A stretch of DNA of 64,000 nt from contig JAGCPZ010000048.1 in NCBI GenBank assembly GCA_017965445.1, forward strand, positions 1 to 64,000, in the 5' to 3' direction. Under the pieces are notes generated by a model. That model was not told the origin of the DNA. It did no database searches and worked only from the letters and a program-made list of their open reading frames with translations. Source of the stretch: Fibrobacter sp. (GTDB lineage Bacteria; Fibrobacterota; Fibrobacteria; Fibrobacterales; Fibrobacteraceae). Positions 33,238 to 42,484 of the stretch are shown here, piece by piece (position 1 is the first letter of the stretch; every line of letters begins with the position of its first letter). Position numbers and translations under genes: made by a program.

Positions 33238-34521
33238 ATGAATATTCTCGTCGTTGGTAGCGGTGGTCGCGAACATGCCATCGCTCTTGCAGTCAAGAAG
33301 TCGCCGCTGTGTGACACTCTCGTGTGCGCTCCGGGCAACCCGGGCATGGCAAACCTCGGCAAGTGCGTGCCGGTGGATGTGGCCGACCCGAAGGCGATCG
33401 CTGACCTCGCGGTTGCCGAAAAGATTGACCTCGCGGTCATCGGCCCCGAAATTCCGCTGGTCGCTGGCGTAGTGGATGAATTCCGCCGTCGCGGGCTGCG
33501 TGCTTTCGGCCCGACTGCGGCTGCTGCCGCGCTCGAAGGCTCCAAGGCTTTCAGCAAGGATATCATGAAGAAGTACAACGTGCCGACGGCAGCCTTCGAG
33601 ACCTTCACCGATCTCGCCTCCGCCAAGAAGTTCCTCGCCGAACACCCGGCTCCGATCGTGGTGAAGGCGTCGGGCCTCGCTGCGGGCAAGGGCGCTATCG
33701 TCTGCATGACCGACAAGGAAGCGAACGACGCTGTGGAAGAAATGCTCGGCGACAAGGCCGTGTTTGGCGAATCCGGCAAGACGGTCGTGATCGAAGAATT
33801 CATGGACGGCGAAGAAGCCTCCATCTTCGTGGTTTGCGACGGCAAGGACTACGTGATTCTCTCTTCTGCCCAGGACCACAAGCGCGTCTTTGATGACGAC
33901 AAGGGTCCGAATACTGGCGGAATGGGCGCTTACAGCCCGGCTCCGGTCGTGACGGACGCTCTCCTCGACGAGGTGAAAAAGACGATTATCGAACCGACCC
34001 TCAAGGGCATGGCTGCCGAAGGCAAACCCTACACGGGTGTGCTCTACGTGGGCATCATGGTGACTGCGAAGGGCCCGAAGGTCGTGGAATACAACTGCCG
34101 CCTCGGTGACCCCGAATGCCAGATTGTGCTCCCGCTCTATGACGGCGATGTGCTCGCTTTGTTCGATGCTGCTGAAAAGGGTGAACTCGCCAAGCTCGGT
34201 GCCCCGAAGGCTCCGAAGGGCAGCTCCGCAATCGTGGTGCTTGCAAGCGCCGGTTATCCGGGTTCCTACGAAAAGGGTAAGGTTGTTACAGGTATCGAAG
34301 AAGCCGAAAAGAACGGCGCCCAGGTGCTCCATGCCGGTACCAAGATGGTGGACGGCAAGCTGGTCACGAACGGTGGCCGCGTGTTTGGCGTGGTCGGTCA
34401 CGGTGCAACGCTCCAGGAAGCCTTGAACATCGCTTACGCCGCTTGCGAAAAGGTTCAGTTCGAAGGCAAGTTCTACCGCAAGGACATCGGCAAGAAGGGC
34501 CTTGCAAGACTCGCAAAATAA
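33238..34521 (+). CDS. purD: Phosphoribosylamine-glycine ligase
   Basis: 427 residues. GAR synthetase, which joins glycine to 5-phosphoribosylamine with ATP in de novo purine synthesis. N-terminal MNILVVGSGGREHAIALAV starts the fold, the ATP-grasp core includes VVKASGLAAGKGAIV and EEFMDGEEASIFV, and the metal-binding EYNCRLGDPECQ follows. ATG 33238 is preceded by AAGGA. Length is normal. It is separated from purE by a repeat of about 70 nt but the same direction and pathway suggest a shared purine unit. Confidence 0.97.
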   Translation: MNILVVGSGGREHAIALAVKKSPLCDTLVCAPGNPGMANLGKCVPVDVADPKAIADLAVAEKIDLAVIGPEIPLVAGVVDEFRRRGLRAFGPTAAAAALEGSKAFSKDIMKKYNVPTAAFETFTDLASAKKFLAEHPAPIVVKASGLAAGKGAIVCMTDKEANDAVEEMLGDKAVFGESGKTVVIEEFMDGEEASIFVVCDGKDYVILSSAQDHKRVFDDDKGPNTGGMGAYSPAPVVTDALLDEVKKTIIEPTLKGMAAEGKPYTGVLYVGIMVTAKGPKVVEYNCRLGDPECQIVLPLYDGDVLALFDAAEKGELAKLGAPKAPKGSSAIVVLASAGYPGSYEKGKVVTGIEEAEKNGAQVLHAGTKMVDGKLVTNGGRVFGVVGHGATLQEALNIAYAACEKVQFEGKFYRKDIGKKGLARLAK

Positions 34522-34536
34522 AGAAAATTGACTAGA

Positions 34537-34609
34537 GATTGCTTCGCTTCGCTCGCAATGACGTGTTTTTTTGAACGTCATTGCGAGGAGTGAAACGACG
34601 AAGCAATCC
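34537..34609. repeat. Long inverted repeat between purD and purE
   Basis: GATTGCTTCGCTTCGCTCGC with AATGACG is answered by CGTCATTGCGAG...GACGAAGCAATC around a short T-rich centre. It is a strong hairpin with a REP-like GCTTCGC core, similar to dispersed intergenic repeats in many genomes. It may moderate read-through from purD into purE. Confidence 0.75.
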
Positions 34610-34643
34610 AAGCCTGAAGGGATTAGTTTAAAAGGATACGCAA

Positions 34644-35114
34644 ATGGATTTGAAAGAAAATGCAAAGGTCGGTATCGTTGCCGGTAGCAAGTCCGACCAG
34701 GAAACTGTAGATAAGATTACCGCGGTGCTTGACAGCTTCGGCATCGTGTGGGAATTCAACATCCTCTCCGCACACCGCACCCCGAACGCCACCGCGAAGT
34801 ATGCTCGCGAAGCCGCCGGGCGAGGCCTCCAGGTCCTCATCGGTGTCGCAGGCCTCGCTGCAGCCCTCCCGGGCGTGCTCGCAGGGCACACGATTCTTCC
34901 GGTAATTGGCCTGCCCTGCGCCGGCGGCCCGCTCAACGGCGTCGATGCCCTGCACTCCATCGTGCAGATGCCCCCGGGAATCCCGGTGGCAACAGTCGGC
35001 ATCGGCAACGGCAAGAATGCCGGTTACCTCGCCGCCCACATCGTCGCCATCGCAGATCCGGCTGTCCGCGAGAAGCTCATTGCTTACCGCAAGAGCCTGG
35101 GGGATATAGATTAG
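34644..35114 (+). CDS. purE: 5-(carboxyamino)imidazole ribonucleotide mutase / AIR carboxylase
   Basis: 156 residues. VGIVAGSKSDQETVDKI is the nucleotide-binding start, FNILSAHRTPN carries the conserved His, and GLAAALPGVLAGHTILPVIG plus GGPLNGVDALHSIVQMPPG define the fold. PurE converts N5-CAIR, or AIR plus CO2 in class II, to CAIR. The GxAxALPGVLAGHT and GPLNG segments look closer to class II (direct AIR carboxylase) than to E. coli PurE, by eye only. AAAAGGAT precedes the ATG. No purK is seen next to it. Confidence 0.92.
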   Translation: MDLKENAKVGIVAGSKSDQETVDKITAVLDSFGIVWEFNILSAHRTPNATAKYAREAAGRGLQVLIGVAGLAAALPGVLAGHTILPVIGLPCAGGPLNGVDALHSIVQMPPGIPVATVGIGNGKNAGYLAAHIVAIADPAVREKLIAYRKSLGDID

Positions 35115-35288
35115 ACGAAAGAAAAATAATGGCGTTTCGCTCAATATAAAGTTCGTTGGCATTTCCGCCAGCGTTTTTTCGTATTAAATAAAATGTATAT
35201 TGAATCTATTGGAAGAGGGTTGTTTGCGGCCAAATAAAATACGGCTAATTAAAGTCAACAACGAAAAATAATCTTGTTAGGAGGAAAA

Positions 35289-36437
35289 ATGGTGAAAAAA
35301 CTGTCTTGTGTTATCCCGCTGATGGTGTTGTTGTCGTGCTCGAGCGATTCGAACGAACCGATTATGCCGATTGCTGGCGAATCCAATCTTTCATCAAGTG
35401 TTGCCGAGAATTTGCAGGGGACTTCTTCTGGCAACGGCTCCAGCGAAATTCTTTCTAGCGCTAGTTCTGACAAGCCTCTCTCTAATGGAGTTCCTCTCTC
35501 CAATGAAGTCCCTATCTCCAATGGAGTTCCTATCTCTAGCGAAATGGCTTTAGTCTCTTCTGCTTCTGTCTCTAGCGGATCTGTGCCCGCGTCTTCCGTG
35601 GCTGAGACGGGTGCTGAACTCAAATATCAAGTTTTCGATGTTACCACAAGCGCTTCAAGCCAAAGCTATATTGCTGGCCGTGAGGTTCAATTCATTGGTA
35701 AAGAATCTCTTTCTGACGGAAATGTCCCGTTGCCAGCGGATGTCAGCTACATAAATCTCAATGCCAATGGGGAATATGACCGTGTCAGCTTTGTTCGTCC
35801 TACGATGAAAAACGGGATTTTGGACACGGTGACTTTAGCCCTTGAGGGGAATTGCACTCTACATGGGCTTTGCTACATCGGCTCTACTCAAATTGTTTGC
35901 TATTCGAAAAATGATTGCTCTAGGTGCCCCTCTGCATCGACGTACTACCCTCCAAAGATTACGGAGAAAACGCTATTTATCAATTATGGCCCGAATAAAA
36001 TAACGGATGCAATGCCTATATATGATATCCCAGCGTTGGATTCTGTGGCCTTCCGTGCAGCTTTTGCTCAGTTGGACTATAAAACGGAAGACTATCTCAG
36101 CGGTCAAATTCTTAGCAATTACCAGCTTCAAGCGAAGGGTCTTCCTGAAGGAATGTCTTTCAAAAGTAGCCCCACGATTCCGCAATCATCGTCCAGTTAT
36201 TATCCGTCTCCCTTCAGTTCGTCACAAACAATTTATGTTATGAATGCTTGTATCGATCAAGTTCACGATCGATATCCTTTTGCTTATGTGGATAAACGGA
36301 AAGTAAATTTGTACAATGCTAGTGCTCAAGCTTTGAAAACGGATACGACCATTGCTTGGACGCTGATTTACACCGATCAGTTTGGTAGACAGGATTCGCT
36401 AGCGGTTACGACGAAGTTTATAGCAGCGAAGAAGTAG
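35289..36437 (+). CDS. Serine-rich lipoprotein, function unknown
   Basis: About 382 residues. AGGAGG at 35280-35285 is 4 nt before ATG 35289; signal MVKKLSCVIPLMVLLSC gives lipobox LLSC. Residues about 20-110 are Ser-rich with a repeat of about 7 residues (PLSNGVPLSNEVPISNGVPI), a low-complexity neck that holds the domain away from the membrane. The remaining beta-rich domain has a Cys-rich spot CTLHGLCYIGSTQIVCYSKN and CSRC. No family recognised. A low-complexity gap of about 155 nt follows. Confidence 0.75.
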   Translation: MVKKLSCVIPLMVLLSCSSDSNEPIMPIAGESNLSSSVAENLQGTSSGNGSSEILSSASSDKPLSNGVPLSNEVPISNGVPISSEMALVSSASVSSGSVPASSVAETGAELKYQVFDVTTSASSQSYIAGREVQFIGKESLSDGNVPLPADVSYINLNANGEYDRVSFVRPTMKNGILDTVTLALEGNCTLHGLCYIGSTQIVCYSKNDCSRCPSASTYYPPKITEKTLFINYGPNKITDAMPIYDIPALDSVAFRAAFAQLDYKTEDYLSGQILSNYQLQAKGLPEGMSFKSSPTIPQSSSSYYPSPFSSSQTIYVMNACIDQVHDRYPFAYVDKRKVNLYNASAQALKTDTTIAWTLIYTDQFGRQDSLAVTTKFIAAKK

Positions 36438-36503
36438 TGTGATTTTCCTCACCTTGCTTCGTTGTCATTCCTCTTATCCCACTAATCACTCGTCTTGTCA
36501 TAA

Positions 36504-36536
36504 TTCTCTCGTCTCTCGTCTCTTGTCTCTCGTCTA
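36504..36536. repeat. Degenerate heptamer-like repeat TCTCGTC
   Basis: The intergenic stretch reads CTCTCGTCTCTCGTCTCTTG and then TCTCTCGTC, near-tandem units of seven bases. Similar runs of other heptamers lie at 38981, 51675 and 54801. No gene or hairpin is associated. Confidence 0.6.
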
Positions 36537-36593
36537 ACGAATCACGACTTTTGTATATTGTCGTTATCTTAAATTTTAGCCTATGTTGTGCTT

Positions 36594-37541
36594 ATGTTCT
36601 ATCGCATTTTAAAAAACGTTTTATTGTTCGAGCTCGTGCTGCTCTTGACGGTCTCGTTTGCCGATGAGACGGCCGTACTTTCTTCGTCTTCAAATACCGC
36701 TCTTTCGTCGCAGTCCGCTATAGGGTCCCTTTCTGATCAGGTTGCTATTCCGCAGTCTGTTTCTGCCCAGGCCCCTGTTTCGCAAACTGCTGAATCCTTA
36801 TCGTCTAGCTCCAGCGCCCCGCTCCCTAAATGGCGGACCCTTCCCGAAGTCCAAAAACCTTGGATGAAAGGCGAACGCCTTGAATTTGAACTTCGCTGGG
36901 GGTTCATCACGGCCGGTTACGCCACTCTCGAGGTCAAGCCGCGCAAGGACGGCAAAACGGAATTTTTGACGTTCGCGACCGCCAATAAGACCGTCAACAA
37001 GTTCTATCCGGTTTACGATACCGTTTATACGCTTGTCAACAACAAAGGCCTCATGACCGATATTTTCCGCAAGTCCCTCCACGAAGGCAAGTTCCATAAC
37101 AAGTCGCTCATTAAATTCGACCGCGACGGCAAGAAAGCCGTCCTTTCCGATACGGTTTTCAAGGACCCGGTCAAGCACACGGTCAAACGCTCTGCCGATA
37201 CCTCCGTGACCATCGACGGACTCGAACACAGCATCATGTCGGCGTTTTATCTTGTCCGCACCATGCCGCTTAAAGTGGGGGAAACCTCCCGTTTTTCTGC
37301 TGTAAGCGGCAAAAAACGCTACGAACTGAAAGTCATCATCCATGGGCGGGAAACGATTGAGACCGATTTGGGCACGTTCAAGACGGTCAAGGTGGAACCT
37401 GTGCTCGACGGCGACGGCATTTTCAACTCCAAGGGGCGAATTTTCATCTGGTTTACCGACGACGAAAAGCGAATTCCGGTGCTCATGGAGTGCGAAATTG
37501 CGCTCGGTTCTATCAAAGCTAAGTTAATAAAGGCTCAATAG
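36594..37541 (+). CDS. DUF3108-domain periplasmic protein
   Basis: About 315 residues from ATG 36594 (a GTG two codons earlier is possible). An N-terminal signal segment is followed by a Ser/Ala/Pro-rich stretch, then DUF3108: GERLEFELRWGFITAGYATL, KFYPVYDTVYTLVNNKGLMT and a C-terminal GRIFIWFTDDEKRIPVLMEC. DUF3108 proteins are periplasmic beta-rich proteins of unknown role, often encoded near envelope genes. No ribosome site is evident. The next gene, a barrel protein, lies 122 nt downstream. Confidence 0.82.
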   Translation: MFYRILKNVLLFELVLLLTVSFADETAVLSSSSNTALSSQSAIGSLSDQVAIPQSVSAQAPVSQTAESLSSSSSAPLPKWRTLPEVQKPWMKGERLEFELRWGFITAGYATLEVKPRKDGKTEFLTFATANKTVNKFYPVYDTVYTLVNNKGLMTDIFRKSLHEGKFHNKSLIKFDRDGKKAVLSDTVFKDPVKHTVKRSADTSVTIDGLEHSIMSAFYLVRTMPLKVGETSRFSAVSGKKRYELKVIIHGRETIETDLGTFKTVKVEPVLDGDGIFNSKGRIFIWFTDDEKRIPVLMECEIALGSIKAKLIKAQ

Positions 37542-37663
37542 TTATACTAGAATCTTACGAAAATGTAAAATCAAACGAAAACACAAGTTTTACATGAAGT
37601 TTTTGATAAAAAACAGGGATAAAAAGTTATATTCCAAGCGTAGTTTTCTATTAGAGGCTTTTG

Positions 37664-38683
37664 ATGCTGAAAAAATTGTTGTTGCTGGTGTGCTTAGCAT
37701 GTTTGGTTGCTTGGGCTGCCCCTACAAAGTCACGTAGGGCGGCGTTAAAATCTAAAAAGGCCCGTGTTGCCGCAGAAAAAACGGTTGAAGCTCCGGAGGC
37801 CCCAGCCTCAGAAGTAGCCGCTCCTGCTGAGACGGATGCCAATGACGGGGCTGCTGCAACTCCTGAGAGTGCTCCTGCCGCCCAGGCGGTTTCTGCCGAC
37901 GATGATGACGAAGAGGAAAATGTCGAAGTTTCTACGGCGGGCATGAGTGCCGCCCAGAAGCAGGACTTCCTTACCCGCAAAAAGTTCGAAGAAGACCAGC
38001 GTGCCGATGAATACGCGAACTCGGAACGCCGCCGCGACTGGCTGAAAGACCGCCTCATTATGGAAATCGGTCTTGGTTCCCGTATGCCGTTCATGGGCGA
38101 GACTGGCGTGGGCTTGGGTATCGGTGCTGAGTATATCACGCGTTGGCATATTGGCGCCTTTGCTTCTTTCGGTTTTTTGCCGAAGGTCAAGGACAACGAG
38201 TTTGACTACATGGAACTTGAAGGTGGTACGGGCTATAAAGTTGGCCTCAACTACTACTTCTTTCCGAAGATTCCTATCCACTTGGGCTTGTCCGCTTCTT
38301 ACGGTACGGTTTACTACGACCATGACATGGAACCGGATGAAAATAATCTCCGTAAGTTGATTTCGGTAAATGGATTCCAGTTTGACATTCTGGTGTCCTA
38401 TCTCTCGAACGAATGGTACTATTTGCAGTTCTCCTTCGGCATGTATTATGCACCGGAACTGGGCAAGGCCCCGGAAAAGAACCCCAGCTTCAAGAAGACC
38501 GTGGACTCCAGGACCGAAGCCGAAGATACTTACGCATCCCGCGTCGTGAACAAGCCGAACGGTATGGACAAGACCGGTATCGTGTTCGGTGTGACTATCG
38601 GTTATGCGTTCCCGGAATTCTTCCCGGACGATACCGAAAAGCGTCGCCGTTTGCGTGAAAAGGAACGCAAGAACGCCAAATAA
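37664..38683 (+). CDS. Outer-membrane beta-barrel protein
   Basis: About 339 residues. Signal peptide MLKKLLLLVCLACLVAWAA; start ATG 37664 one codon after the first frame Met-like codon. Residues about 20-90 are Ala/Glu-rich and disordered. A charged helix (NSERRRDWLKDRL) is followed by a barrel of alternating aromatic and small residues (LIMEIGLGSRMPF, GLGIGAEYITRWHIGAFASF, YYLQFSFGMYY). The end is basic. Substrate or function unknown. It may be a porin or an anchor. Confidence 0.75.
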   Translation: MLKKLLLLVCLACLVAWAAPTKSRRAALKSKKARVAAEKTVEAPEAPASEVAAPAETDANDGAAATPESAPAAQAVSADDDDEEENVEVSTAGMSAAQKQDFLTRKKFEEDQRADEYANSERRRDWLKDRLIMEIGLGSRMPFMGETGVGLGIGAEYITRWHIGAFASFGFLPKVKDNEFDYMELEGGTGYKVGLNYYFFPKIPIHLGLSASYGTVYYDHDMEPDENNLRKLISVNGFQFDILVSYLSNEWYYLQFSFGMYYAPELGKAPEKNPSFKKTVDSRTEAEDTYASRVVNKPNGMDKTGIVFGVTIGYAFPEFFPDDTEKRRRLREKERKNAK

Positions 38684-38701
38684 TCCGCCTAAGCGTTTAA
38701 G

Positions 38702-38738
38702 CAAAAAAGCCCAGCAGTTCAACACTGCGGGCTTTTTT
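38702..38738 (+). terminator. Strong terminator after the barrel gene
   Basis: AAAAAAGCCC...GCAGT pairs with ACTGC...GGGCTTTTTT around TTCAA. A-runs and T-runs on both sides make it bidirectional, serving also the tRNA gene read from the minus strand. Confidence 0.9.
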
Positions 38739-38748
38739 GTTGTCTTAA

Positions 38749-38820
38749 TACCCATGTCCGGAATCGAACCGGAATACCTTCCTTCGGAGGGAAGGACACT
38801 ATCCATTGTGATACACGGGC
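38749..38820 (-). tRNA. tRNA-Arg (anticodon CCG)
   Basis: Read on the minus strand it begins GCCCGTG and ends CATGGGT plus A, forming a 7-bp acceptor stem with G-U pairs. The anticodon arm is CTTCC, loop CTCCGAA, GGAAG, giving anticodon CCG (Arg, CGG codon). The T arm is CCGG-TTCGATT-CCGG, with the invariant TTCGA. The 3' CCA is not encoded. The D arm is short (CAC/GTG). The apparent ORFs across it are artefacts. Confidence 0.9.
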
Positions 38821-38980
38821 GTGTGCGTTTTCGTGCGGTTAATATAGTAAAAAGGCGATGGGGCTTGAGCTATTAGCAATGAGCCATGAGTAATAATTTG
38901 GAGCCAAAGGCTCGATAATTAAAACTCAAAGGACCGAAGGCCCGATCTCAATGCTCACGGCACTGCCGCCTTACTTTAAT

Positions 38981-39016
38981 CTAGTAACTCAGAACTAGTA
39001 ACTAGTAACTCGCTAG
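38981..39016. repeat. Degenerate repeat of ACTAGTA units before rimO's end
   Basis: CTAGTAACTCAGAACTAGTA and then ACTAGTAACTCGCTAG gives several copies of a 7-base ACTAGTA core. It abuts the 3' end of rimO. Two short inverted pairs (GAGCC...GGCTC at 38901) lie upstream. Non-coding. Confidence 0.55.
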
Positions 39017-40326
39017 TCGACGAGTTTCACTACAAGCTCATGCGGTTCGGCATCGACTACAAGTGCGTTGTGGAATTCGCCCACGTCGCCGTCGCCTTCG
39101 ATGACCTTCACGATATCGTCGTTTTCCATCGAGTTGCCTTCCGTGCGGCCGTAGAAGTGGTATTCGCTTTCTTCGGCGACCTGGTCGATGATGATGCGGA
39201 CCGTTTTGCCAATCATGTTCTCGGCGTATTCGGCGGCAAGTTCTTCCTGAAAGTCCGTCACCGCTTCGAGCCTTGCGCGGGCGTCGCTTTCATCCACGGC
39301 GGGGAGGTCCATCGACATTACCGGAGTTCCTTCTTCGGGGCTGAACACGAACCCGCCCAGATGGTCGAACTGCACGTCCTGCAACAGTTCCATAAGCTCT
39401 TCGAAGTCCTCGTGCGTCTCGCCGGGGAATCCCACAAGCACTGTGCTGCGGAGCGTCACGCCCGGGATGCGTTCGCGAATTTTGTGCAAAAGTTCGACAA
39501 GTTCCGCCTTGCGGTAGTTCCTCTTCATGAGTTTCAGCATCTTGTCGCTGGCGTGTTGGATAGGCATATCCACGTACTTTACGAGGCGCGGTTCCTTTGC
39601 CATCAAGTCCAACAGTTCGTCATCCACGAACATCGGGTACCAGTAGAGCATGCGAATCCACGGGATGCTCGTGTTGTCGAGGAGGGCCCGCAAAAGTTGC
39701 GTAAGCGTTCCGCCCTTCTTTCCCTTTTCACGTCCAAAGTAAGTCGTGTCTTGTGCAATCAAAGTAATTTCCTTGACGCCTTGGGCTTCGAGGTCCTTCG
39801 CTTCGGCTACGATATCTTCGATGGAACGCGAATCTTGCTTGCCGCGAATCAGCGGAATGGCGCAATAGGCGCAACGGCGGTTGCAACCTTCCGCAATTTT
39901 CAGATAAGCGTGGTGCGGGAAACCGCCCAGATTCATGCGGGCGAGATTCTCTGCCTCACAGCCCTTCGGGGCCACAATGCCCATCTTCTTCAAAAGTTCG
40001 CCCGGCTTGTACGTGCCGACCCAGAAATCCACTTCGGGCAGTTCCTTCATCAGCTCTTCGCCATAGCGGCCGCTCAGGCAACCCGAGACAATCAGCTTCT
40101 GCTTCGCCTTTTTCGCCTTCGCCTGCGCGAGAATCGCATTGATGGACTCTTCCTTCGCGGCTTCAATAAAACCGCACGTGTTCACGAGGACGTAGTCCGC
40201 CTTGGCGGCGGAATCGCAAGTGACGAACCCAGCGTGGAGCATTTCGCCGACGAGGTTTTCCGCATCGACCTGGTTTTTAGCGCATCCGAGATGCACGACA
40301 AATACTTTGGGCTTTTTTGTAGGCAT
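39013..40326 (-). CDS. rimO: Ribosomal protein S12 methylthiotransferase RimO
   Basis: 437 residues. The MTTase N-terminal domain holds three Cys (HLGCAKNQVDAENLVGEML, VNTCGFI, VSGCLSGRY) for one 4Fe-4S cluster. The radical-SAM motif EGCNRRCAYCAIPLIRGKQ (about 147-165) binds the second cluster. A TRAM domain lies at the C-terminus. Together they add a methylthio group to Asp of ribosomal protein S12. Length and domains are normal. Alone here, divergent from the lipoprotein cluster. Confidence 0.96.
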   Translation of the reverse strand: MPTKKPKVFVVHLGCAKNQVDAENLVGEMLHAGFVTCDSAAKADYVLVNTCGFIEAAKEESINAILAQAKAKKAKQKLIVSGCLSGRYGEELMKELPEVDFWVGTYKPGELLKKMGIVAPKGCEAENLARMNLGGFPHHAYLKIAEGCNRRCAYCAIPLIRGKQDSRSIEDIVAEAKDLEAQGVKEITLIAQDTTYFGREKGKKGGTLTQLLRALLDNTSIPWIRMLYWYPMFVDDELLDLMAKEPRLVKYVDMPIQHASDKMLKLMKRNYRKAELVELLHKIRERIPGVTLRSTVLVGFPGETHEDFEELMELLQDVQFDHLGGFVFSPEEGTPVMSMDLPAVDESDARARLEAVTDFQEELAAEYAENMIGKTVRIIIDQVAEESEYHFYGRTEGNSMENDDIVKVIEGDGDVGEFHNALVVDAEPHELVVKLVD

Positions 40327-40512
40327 ACCCCCAAATATAGAATTTGAGGCAAGCCTATATGAAAAGGAATATCAGGAAACTTGGCAAACAAGGCTGTTTC
40401 TTTTTTTACCAGTGTTTTTTTTTGTGTTAAAATATTTATATTGTTTTAAAGGTTTTGCTTGAACATGTTTTGTTTTTTGCAGGACCGTTTAGGAGTTTGA
40501 AAAGGAGAGACC

Positions 40513-40986
40513 GTGAATCTGAAATTTTTGTTTTTTGTAGTTGCACTTGCAGTCCCGTTTAGTTTGGTTGCCTTGACTGCTTGTGATTCCGATACTGGTA
40601 GTAATCCTTCAAGTGAAGGCGCTAAAAGCGGATTCCAGTGCGATGTCCGTCGCTCCGGCAATAGTGTTCATGTGACTGAATCATATAAAGGTATAGTTCA
40701 CGAAGTGACCATCGAAGTGTCTTTGGACGATGATGGTCGCAAAAAAGCGGACATTACCGAAAAAGTCACATATCCGGATGCTTCCGTTGCTCAAAGAATG
40801 TGTGCCGAAGAAAAGGAAGAAGCTTCTTCCAATCAGAACCAATCTGAACGTGTAGATTGCGACGGTAATACTGTTGTAAGTTATTTTGTTGAACGCGATG
40901 ATTTGGAACCGAATGAATATCAAGCATACCGACAAGAACGGTGTGCGAAAATGCGTAAGGCTGCCGAACGTGGCGAACTAGAATAG
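40513..40986 (+). CDS. Lipoprotein, single-module member of a tandem family
   Basis: 157 residues. GTG 40513 follows AAAAGGAGAG; the signal ends LTAC, giving Cys24. After a Ser/Asn-rich neck one module follows: CDVRRSGNSVHVTESYKG, AQRMCAEEKEEAS, DCDGNTVVSYF and ERCAKM, with Cys at fixed spacing. It aligns by eye with the second module of the lipoprotein at 42485 (CEVSRSGKAVTILQSYKG). Function unknown. First of four lipoprotein genes in a row. Confidence 0.75.
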   Translation: MNLKFLFFVVALAVPFSLVALTACDSDTGSNPSSEGAKSGFQCDVRRSGNSVHVTESYKGIVHEVTIEVSLDDDGRKKADITEKVTYPDASVAQRMCAEEKEEASSNQNQSERVDCDGNTVVSYFVERDDLEPNEYQAYRQERCAKMRKAAERGELE

Positions 40987-41002
40987 CAAAGAACGTATTT
41001 AT

Positions 41003-41500
41003 ATGAAAAATTTTATTCTCGCATTTGCATTCTTGTTTGCCATGGTCGCCTGTTCTGATTCTGCCGATTCTACAGGTGGCAGTGCCGTGCAATCCCAAAA
41101 TGAAGGGCCGCAAAACTCCAGTGCTTTGCAATGGTCTTATTCGCAACATTCGGATGATCTTTCTAATTGGCTTGATGTAACAAGATGCAACGTATTGAGA
41201 AATGATAGCCTGGTGCTCGTACAATCGAGCCTGGCCGGTCGAGAATCCTGTATCTTTTATTTTTTTCCAAAAGGATTGGGGGCCGAATTTTTCGATGAAT
41301 GCTTGTATATAAATTCGGAAGAAGCCGATTTTCAATATGACATTGTGACATCGTATGCCGATGATGTTGAATTTCGAATTCTAAACTTGGTTCGTACGGA
41401 TAATCGCATTGTAGTTCACGCAATTCATCCTACAAAAGATTTGGATGATTATGAAATAGAATATAAGGCATATTGCCGTAATTATCAAAAATGGATGTGA
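41003..41500 (+). CDS. Lipoprotein, divergent member of the tandem family
   Basis: 165 residues. Signal MKNFILAFAFLFAMVAC gives lipobox MVAC. The mature part has Cys at spaced positions (VTRCNVLRNDSLVLVQSS, ESCIFYFF, DECLYIN, AYCRNYQKW) resembling the family but with little else conserved. It starts 17 nt after the previous stop, so it is probably co-transcribed. Function unknown. Confidence 0.7.
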   Translation: MKNFILAFAFLFAMVACSDSADSTGGSAVQSQNEGPQNSSALQWSYSQHSDDLSNWLDVTRCNVLRNDSLVLVQSSLAGRESCIFYFFPKGLGAEFFDECLYINSEEADFQYDIVTSYADDVEFRILNLVRTDNRIVVHAIHPTKDLDDYEIEYKAYCRNYQKWM

Positions 41501-41523
41501 TTGAATTTTTTTAAGGAGATACT

Positions 41524-42426
41524 ATGAATTTTAAGCATTTGTTCTTGACAACTTTGCTTGCCGCTTCGTTCGGCCTCGTCGCCTGTGACAATAGCAGCAG
41601 TGCTGAATCTTCGGACGACAATTCGAACAAGAATGGTAAACAGGATGTAATTTCCCATTCGGGACAGACATACTGCAACGTGACTACTACCGCTAAATCT
41701 GTGACTGTCAGCATGGCCTTGGAAGGTGAGGCTACCTATACTTCGACAGTCACTGATGCTGGCAGTAGATATAAGACGATTTCTTCGGAATATTGGTATG
41801 CAAGTTCTTCCGATGCGAATAAGGAATGCAATGACCAGAAGAAAGAAGCCGCATCATGGAGAGATGGTTCGTATCAAGTGTCCTGTTCTGGCAATAAAAT
41901 CTATGTAAGCGAAATAGATGAAGGTTCGTTGAGTGCCCACGAAAGCAACTTTAGAGATTTGTGCCTCCAGTTCGATGCCCGGTATGGTTCATCGTCAGGA
42001 CAAAATAATTCTACAGCGAATAATGGAAGTAATAATTCCAAGGGCGAGCCCGAGTGCAATGTTAGCCGGACAGACAAATCCATTGCAATCTCGTTTTCGT
42101 ACAAGAATTTTATATTCGAAACAACCGCGTCTTTGCAAGGGACTGGATCTGATGTTTCTTCTGTGACAACTTCGAAGAATACATATCCGACTCAAACACG
42201 GGCTGATTATGAATGCGAATCTACGAAACGGACGGCTGCGGGGTATCCTGAGGGATCCTATCAACTATCTTGTTCTGGCAAGACTGTTTCGATGACAACG
42301 ATTACAGATGGCAACGAAGATTATTTTTATGTTGATGCTGTTGCCGATAATTTTTGCAAAGCTCTTCGAGAGGCTTATAATAACGGTGAACTTGATGACA
42401 TGTATGAAGGCTTTTACGACATTTAG
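41524..42426 (+). CDS. Lipoprotein with two related modules
   Basis: 300 residues. AAGGAG precedes ATG 41524; lipobox LVAC. The first module reads YCNVTTTAKSVTVSMALEGE, EYWYASSSDANKECNDQKKE, YQVSCSGNKIYVSEIDEGSL. The second begins CNVSRTDKSIAISFSYKN and repeats YQLSCSGKTVSMTTITDG. Both have the same Cys pattern. Between them is an Asn/Ser linker. The module pair is shared with the next gene. No known function; perhaps substrate or surface binding. Confidence 0.8.
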   Translation: MNFKHLFLTTLLAASFGLVACDNSSSAESSDDNSNKNGKQDVISHSGQTYCNVTTTAKSVTVSMALEGEATYTSTVTDAGSRYKTISSEYWYASSSDANKECNDQKKEAASWRDGSYQVSCSGNKIYVSEIDEGSLSAHESNFRDLCLQFDARYGSSSGQNNSTANNGSNNSKGEPECNVSRTDKSIAISFSYKNFIFETTASLQGTGSDVSSVTTSKNTYPTQTRADYECESTKRTAAGYPEGSYQLSCSGKTVSMTTITDGNEDYFYVDAVADNFCKALREAYNNGELDDMYEGFYDI

Positions 42427-42484
42427 TTTTGTAAAAGTTTAGACAGCTAGCCTAATGCGTTAATTTAAAAATGGATTTATTTAT

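Noticed and set aside
33202-34665. 487-codon ORF opposite purD
   Set aside because: Antisense of purD and of the inverted repeat; no ribosome site.
38604-38876. ORF containing MSGIEPEYLPSEGRTLS across the tRNA
   Set aside because: It reads through tRNA-Arg on the opposite strand and is a well-known artefact of tRNA sequence.
39040-40347. Long plus-strand ORF opposite rimO (435 codons)
   Set aside because: It is a shadow of rimO, caused by high GC in third positions; it has no ribosome site and a composition unlike real proteins.
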